Positions 59,679-64,000 of a stretch of 64,000 nt of DNA are shown here, one piece after another. Within the stretch, counting starts at the first letter, position 1, and each line of letters starts with the position of its first letter. The stretch spans positions 907,723-971,722 of the forward strand of contig NZ_JABEKX010000002.1 in assembly GCF_013407595.1 (NCBI RefSeq), written 5' to 3'. Source of the stretch: Lacticaseibacillus absianus (GTDB taxonomy: Bacteria; Bacillota; Bacilli; Lactobacillales; Lactobacillaceae). The notes beneath the pieces were generated by a model that saw only the letters and a list, made by a program, of their open reading frames with translations, was not told where the DNA came from and did not search any database. Made by a program: the position numbers and the translations under genes.

Positions 59679-60059
59679 TCACAAGAGGATCGGCCGCGTG
59701 ATCTTATCCGTCGGATGGGCCAAGACCCAACCGAAGTCATCTGCATGCGCGTCCCGCTTGATGCGCACGCCTGGCTGCGCCATGATCGTGAATGGATAAT
59801 CATGCGCAAGTGCCTGTTTCATGTACGCTTCGATCATCTGTGGCATCATGCGCCCGTTGAGCGTGATCCGGTAGCCAGGATACCGCGAGAGCACCTGATC
59901 GAGCAGTGCCATCACGCGTGGATCGTGCAGTTGGCGGATCGTAACGGCCATGGCGACCCGATCGCGAAAGTTACCCAAAAAAGCACGCTTCTCATCCGGA
60001 TGCAACGTGGGGATCCCCAGCGCCTTGGCCTTGATGAACTGATTCAGATCGTCTGTCAT
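59679..60059 (-). CDS. YueI-like protein (DUF1694), short form
   Basis: 126 residues, related to the 149-aa YueI at 51384: LHPDEKRAFLGNFRDRVAMAV, YRITLNGRMMPQMIEAYMKQA and YPFTIM line up with the same segments there. The C-terminus differs. Start ATG 60057-60059 is 8 nt after GGAGG. Function unknown. Confidence 0.83.
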   Translation of the reverse strand: MTDDLNQFIKAKALGIPTLHPDEKRAFLGNFRDRVAMAVTIRQLHDPRVMALLDQVLSRYPGYRITLNGRMMPQMIEAYMKQALAHDYPFTIMAQPGVRIKRDAHADDFGWVLAHPTDKITRPILL

Positions 60060-60128
60060 CTGCAACCCCTCCGTTCGGCCTCATTATACCAAACTCTGTG
60101 CAAGCGCCCAAACCCGACGCCGACGACC

Positions 60129-60164
60129 AAAAAGACTTCCACCCAGGTTGTGGGTAGAAGTCTT
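60129..60164 (-). terminator. Terminator of the glycosyltransferase operon
   Basis: AAGACTTC-ACCCA / TGGGT-GAAGTCTT stem (one mismatch) and TTTTT on the minus strand. Confidence 0.8.
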
Positions 60165-60173
60165 AGGGTGGCT

Positions 60174-61127
60174 TTAGTGGCCAGCGATCCGTGCGAGGTA
60201 GGCGTCAAAGCGCGCAGGCTCGCTGTTCCACGGCGCACGCGGCGCCTGGTCGGCCAGTCGGGCTTCATCGATATGCACCTGGATCTCATCCCAACGTGCC
60301 CCGTGATGCGCGACCAAGTTGGCCATCAGCGCCAGCATCGCATCACGATCCGTGGGTTTGGCTTGGGCCAGTTGGGTGTAAAAGCGGATGATCGACTGCG
60401 CGAGTGCCTTCGCGTAAGTTGCCGGCGCGATCGCCTTCAGCTGCGTGAAGTAACGGTCCATCATGCGGACCCACTCTGGTGTAACAGCGCGTGCGACCGG
60501 CGCCAACACCGCTTCAGACACCGTTCGGCCGAGAAACTGCGCGCACGCGATCACGTCCACCGGCTGTATGTGGCCAGTCGCCGCGGCCTCCGCCAGACGC
60601 GCAACTAACTCCTCGGTATAGTCGCCGAACGGTTCGAATGCGATCTGTGCCTGCATCAGTAGCGCCCGGTTGAACCACCGACCACGCAGCAAACGGGTCG
60701 TCTCGTCGACCTGATAGGTCACCTCACGCGTCGGGGCCATTTGCTGCGTCAGCAACGTGCCGGCAAGCAACTGGGCCTCAGGATGGGCCCGAGCCACCGT
60801 GAAAAAGCGCTGCAGGACGTCGATCTGGTTCAGTTGCATATTCGGCCCCATGAACATCACGAACTGCCCCGTGGCGATCATCAGCCCTTGCTGCAAGGCT
60901 GCCGGCCAAGACCAGATTCGTGCAGGCTTGATGTAGCGGAACTTCAAGTGATTGAACAGCCGCAGCGGCTCTAAATCATCCAGCTGGTAGCGCCCGTTAT
61001 CGATCAAGATCACCTCGACCTGGCGAAAATCGATCCCTAGCTGGTTATTCAGTGAGGACAGCGGGATACTGAGATCGGCCGCAGTGGCCGAATCGGCCGC
61101 GATAATGATGCTGATTAGCTTGTCCAT
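60174..61127 (-). CDS. Glycosyltransferase family 2-like protein lacking the DXD motif
   Basis: 317 residues. The first 130 align with the two glycosyltransferases encoded upstream: LISIIIAADS, SSLNNQLGIDFRQVEVILIDNG, then GQFVMFMGPNMQLN exactly where they have FIDADD and FLDADD. The metal-binding Asp residues are therefore missing. The C-terminal part is helical and unlike the others. Start ATG 61125-61127 follows GGAGGAGCAAGC and overlaps the preceding gene. Probably a non-catalytic partner or a dead enzyme. Confidence 0.8.
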   Translation of the reverse strand: MDKLISIIIAADSATAADLSIPLSSLNNQLGIDFRQVEVILIDNGRYQLDDLEPLRLFNHLKFRYIKPARIWSWPAALQQGLMIATGQFVMFMGPNMQLNQIDVLQRFFTVARAHPEAQLLAGTLLTQQMAPTREVTYQVDETTRLLRGRWFNRALLMQAQIAFEPFGDYTEELVARLAEAAATGHIQPVDVIACAQFLGRTVSEAVLAPVARAVTPEWVRMMDRYFTQLKAIAPATYAKALAQSIIRFYTQLAQAKPTDRDAMLALMANLVAHHGARWDEIQVHIDEARLADQAPRAPWNSEPARFDAYLARIAGH

Positions 61128-62077
61128 GCTTGCTCCTCCAGCCACGCGGTGTACGCGGGCAATCCGGCCAGCGATAGCGCTGGCCACTGCAGTCGGCGGT
61201 TTTGGAGCCGCCGAGTCGCGATCGCCTGCACCAGGCGTGCCGCGCCCGGTCGCCGCCAAAACTCAATGTTTTCAACTAATAATAGTCTAACCTGACGCCG
61301 AACCGCGTTCAAGCGCGCGGGGGGATAAATTTGAGCATGCACGTAGACGTCCCCGAGGCACTCGTAAAAGTCATGTCCACACCGTTGCGGCGCATGCGTC
61401 CGCAAAAACTGCAGGCGCATGCGCTGCGCCTCGACCCAGACCTCCATCGCACTCGCCATCGCGTGGTGATCACGGCGCCCCGTCGAGGCCTGGTTCAGGC
61501 GCCAGATGTACGCGGGCTGCGTCAGCGTCGCGACCGTTGCGGCCAGGTCCACGGCAAGGCTGACGAAGTACAGGTCCTCATAGACCCGCAAGGCGGGATG
61601 CCAACGCAACCCCAGTGCGTCAAGGTAAGCGCGGCGGTACGCCTTCGCGTACGCAGCAGACCGATCGATGCTTGCATGCGGGATGTACGTGATGCCCTGA
61701 TCCTTGACCTCCTGCCAAAAAGGGGCTGTGATCACATCCGGGGCTTGACGAGCAGCGCGTTCGAAGGCATTCAAGACTATTGGGCTGGCCAACAGATCAT
61801 CCGCATCGATGAACATCAGGTAGTCGCCGCACGCCTGATCCATCCCATACTGGCGGGCAACACCGGCCCCAGCGTTAGTCGTCAACGTCAAGTGACGGAC
61901 GGGATAGCGCGTCAAAAGGCGCTGAGGGGCTGCCGGCCCACCATCATTGACCAATAAGATCTCGATCGCGGTCAGATCGATCCCGATCTGCGCCATCACC
62001 GAATCGAGCGCACGTTCGAGGTCCGCGCCGTACGCCAGGTGATACGGAATAATCAGGCTTAGCCATGGTCGGCTCAC
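61115..62077 (-). CDS. Family 2 glycosyltransferase
   Basis: 320 residues. GT-A fold with LSLIIPYH, EILLVNDGGPA, GAGVARQYGMDQA and the DXD motif YLMFIDADDLL. C-terminal helical part with a basic tail; no membrane segment. ATG overlaps the stop of the preceding gene (ATGA), so second of three coupled genes behind a surface-protein gene. Confidence 0.9.
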   Translation of the reverse strand: MSRPWLSLIIPYHLAYGADLERALDSVMAQIGIDLTAIEILLVNDGGPAAPQRLLTRYPVRHLTLTTNAGAGVARQYGMDQACGDYLMFIDADDLLASPIVLNAFERAARQAPDVITAPFWQEVKDQGITYIPHASIDRSAAYAKAYRRAYLDALGLRWHPALRVYEDLYFVSLAVDLAATVATLTQPAYIWRLNQASTGRRDHHAMASAMEVWVEAQRMRLQFLRTHAPQRCGHDFYECLGDVYVHAQIYPPARLNAVRRQVRLLLVENIEFWRRPGAARLVQAIATRRLQNRRLQWPALSLAGLPAYTAWLEEQAWTS

Positions 62078-63066
62078 GCTTGTCCCCTCGATTCTTCGAA
62101 TGCCAGGCGCAGAATCTGATCCTGTGCCTTCAGATAGCGCTCAACCCCGTCCACTGCGGCCCCCGCATAACGCTTGCCTGGCTGAGCCAGCTCGCTGATC
62201 CGCGCCCAGATCCGTTGTTTCGCCGACGGGTTCCAGAGTTGTCGGTTGGCCACCAGTAGGCGTGTATGCGCCGCACGAAAGGCGGGCACATCCGCCGGTA
62301 CATATTGCCGAGTGCGGAAGTAAAGATCCGCCATGTAGGTGTCAAAATCACGCGACCAGACCTGTGGTTTTTGGGCGTGCATCACCGCAAGTGCAGCCTG
62401 ATTCGCACGCGCCCAGTCGTGAAGTTGATGGTCAAAGGCGTGATGGTCACGCCGCACCGTCGACACCGGATTCCAGAGCCAGACATAGACCGACCGATCC
62501 AGATAAGAGATATCCGTCGCCAACTCACAGACACAGCCAACAAAGTAGGTGTCCTCAAAGATCCGCAGATCCGGTAACCAGCGCACCCCGCTCGCAACCA
62601 GATACGCACGATTGTACAGTTTGCCATACGCTGCTTTCCAATCATGCGCCGCTGAGCATTCGTAGTGGAACTCTTGCCCCACGCGGCGTTGCTTCGTGTA
62701 CCGCGCGATGACCAGCTGATGGGCTTGCGTCGCCACGACCTGTAGCATATCGCGAAGCACGAAAACATCTGCCAAAACGTCGTCGGCATCGAGAAACATC
62801 ACGTAGCGCCCACGGGTCTGATCGATCCCGACCTGCCGGGCAACACCTGCACCACGACTCGGGCGATAGGTCACCTGCCGTGCGGACGTCTGAGACAAGC
62901 ACGCGGTGACTTCAGCCGGCAGGCGGTCGACCCCGTCGCCGACCAGCAAAACTTCGATCGTCGACCAATCCACGCCGATCTGATTATTTAAACTCGTCAA
63001 CATGCGCGTAATCTGTGTGATCGTTTCACGACGAAACGGCATAATGATCGAAAGTTGTTTTTCCAT
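62074..63066 (-). CDS. Family 2 glycosyltransferase
   Basis: 330 residues. LSIIMPFRRE, EVLLVGDGVD, GAGVARQVGIDQTRG and DXD motif YVMFLDADDVL. Close paralogue of the next gene (shared LNNQIGVD-type segment, same YRAYL/YNRAYL and RRDHHA motifs). Start ATG 63064-63066 is 8 nt after GAGG; the upstream open frame covers a hairpin region. First of three glycosyltransferase-fold genes. Confidence 0.9.
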   Translation of the reverse strand: MEKQLSIIMPFRRETITQITRMLTSLNNQIGVDWSTIEVLLVGDGVDRLPAEVTACLSQTSARQVTYRPSRGAGVARQVGIDQTRGRYVMFLDADDVLADVFVLRDMLQVVATQAHQLVIARYTKQRRVGQEFHYECSAAHDWKAAYGKLYNRAYLVASGVRWLPDLRIFEDTYFVGCVCELATDISYLDRSVYVWLWNPVSTVRRDHHAFDHQLHDWARANQAALAVMHAQKPQVWSRDFDTYMADLYFRTRQYVPADVPAFRAAHTRLLVANRQLWNPSAKQRIWARISELAQPGKRYAGAAVDGVERYLKAQDQILRLAFEESRGQA

Positions 63067-63099
63067 GGCTAACGCCTCACTTCTCATATGTATGAACAA

Positions 63100-63133
63100 G
63101 CTGCCCACCCTTGATATCACTGAGGGTAGCAGC
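63100..63133 (-). terminator. Hairpin between the surface-protein gene and the glycosyltransferases
   Basis: GCTGC(T)ACCCT / AGGGT(G)GGCAGC stem without a T tract; partial terminator or processing site. A smaller CTCAC/GTGAG stem lies at 63144-63160. Confidence 0.45.
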
Positions 63134-63160
63134 TCGTTCGGGACTCACTTCACCGTGAGC

Positions 63161-64000
<840 letters not shown>

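Noticed and set aside
60174..61127. Calling the third glycosyltransferase-like gene a pseudogene
   Set aside because: The frame is intact, overlaps its neighbour, and has a good ribosome site; only the DXD residues are changed.

Overview
The window is 64 kb of a GC-rich (about 60% by eye), low-GC-phylum-type chromosome. The gene content is that of a Lactobacillaceae bacterium of the high-GC Lacticaseibacillus-like kind. The evidence is the Firmicutes core order efp-yqhY-nusB / folD-xseAB-ispA-tlyA-argR-recN / gmk-rpoZ-coaBC-priA-fmt-rsmB-prpC-prkC-rsgA, a PepX dipeptidase, an miaA-ynbB-glnR-glnA block, LPQTG surface anchoring, a 6S RNA upstream of a usp gene (the Lacto-usp arrangement), and GGAGG ribosome sites with frequent TTG starts. 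No phage, insertion sequence, CRISPR array or rRNA operon was seen. GC richness makes long antisense ORFs open by chance throughout; these were left out.

Layout. 0-22 kb is a dense minus-strand housekeeping region: translation, replication restart, CoA and isoprenoid synthesis, PASTA kinase/phosphatase signalling, exonuclease VII, EF-P, and rplU-prp-rpmA with an L21 leader. It is interrupted only by a divergent pair at 10.4-11.5 kb (a patatin-like lipase and a 99-aa gene under a LexA-like operator). 22-24.6 kb is an island of very small genes, most with their own consensus promoter and terminator: a membrane protein, a 40-aa peptide, a cytochrome-b5-like protein, a SHOCT protein, CsbD and a coiled-coil exported protein. 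24.8-38 kb holds tRNA-Arg, pepX, ribokinase, glnRA with a perfect GlnR box, miaA-ynbB, the gluP-yqgQ-glk-rhodanese operon and a class B PBP. 38-47 kb holds a YfhO-type membrane protein, a DUF915 hydrolase, yaaA and a three-gene sortase-dependent pilus operon. 47-60 kb is a mix of single genes: ndk, a YcaC-like hydrolase, a TMEM175 channel, two YueI-like genes, a GshF-like protein with an eroded ligase half, rarA, 6S RNA, usp, gpx and an orphan TPR regulator. 60-64 kb is a minus-strand cell-surface locus: the C-terminal half of a collagen-like, repeat-rich LPQTG protein followed by three glycosyltransferase-fold genes, the last of which has lost its DXD motif.

How the genes may work together. 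prkC/prpC with rsgA and the class B PBP connect cell-wall sensing to growth. Prp processes the L27 encoded beside it. GlnR probably represses glnRA through the operator in front of glnR. The two pilins and the class C sortase form a minimal pilus system. The surface protein and the glycosyltransferases look like an adhesin plus a dedicated glycosylation cassette (inference). The most unusual items are the pilins with non-canonical sorting signals and lost catalytic residues, the pseudo-glycosyltransferase next to the adhesin, the GshF relic, the LexA-like double operator, and several candidate regulatory RNAs.
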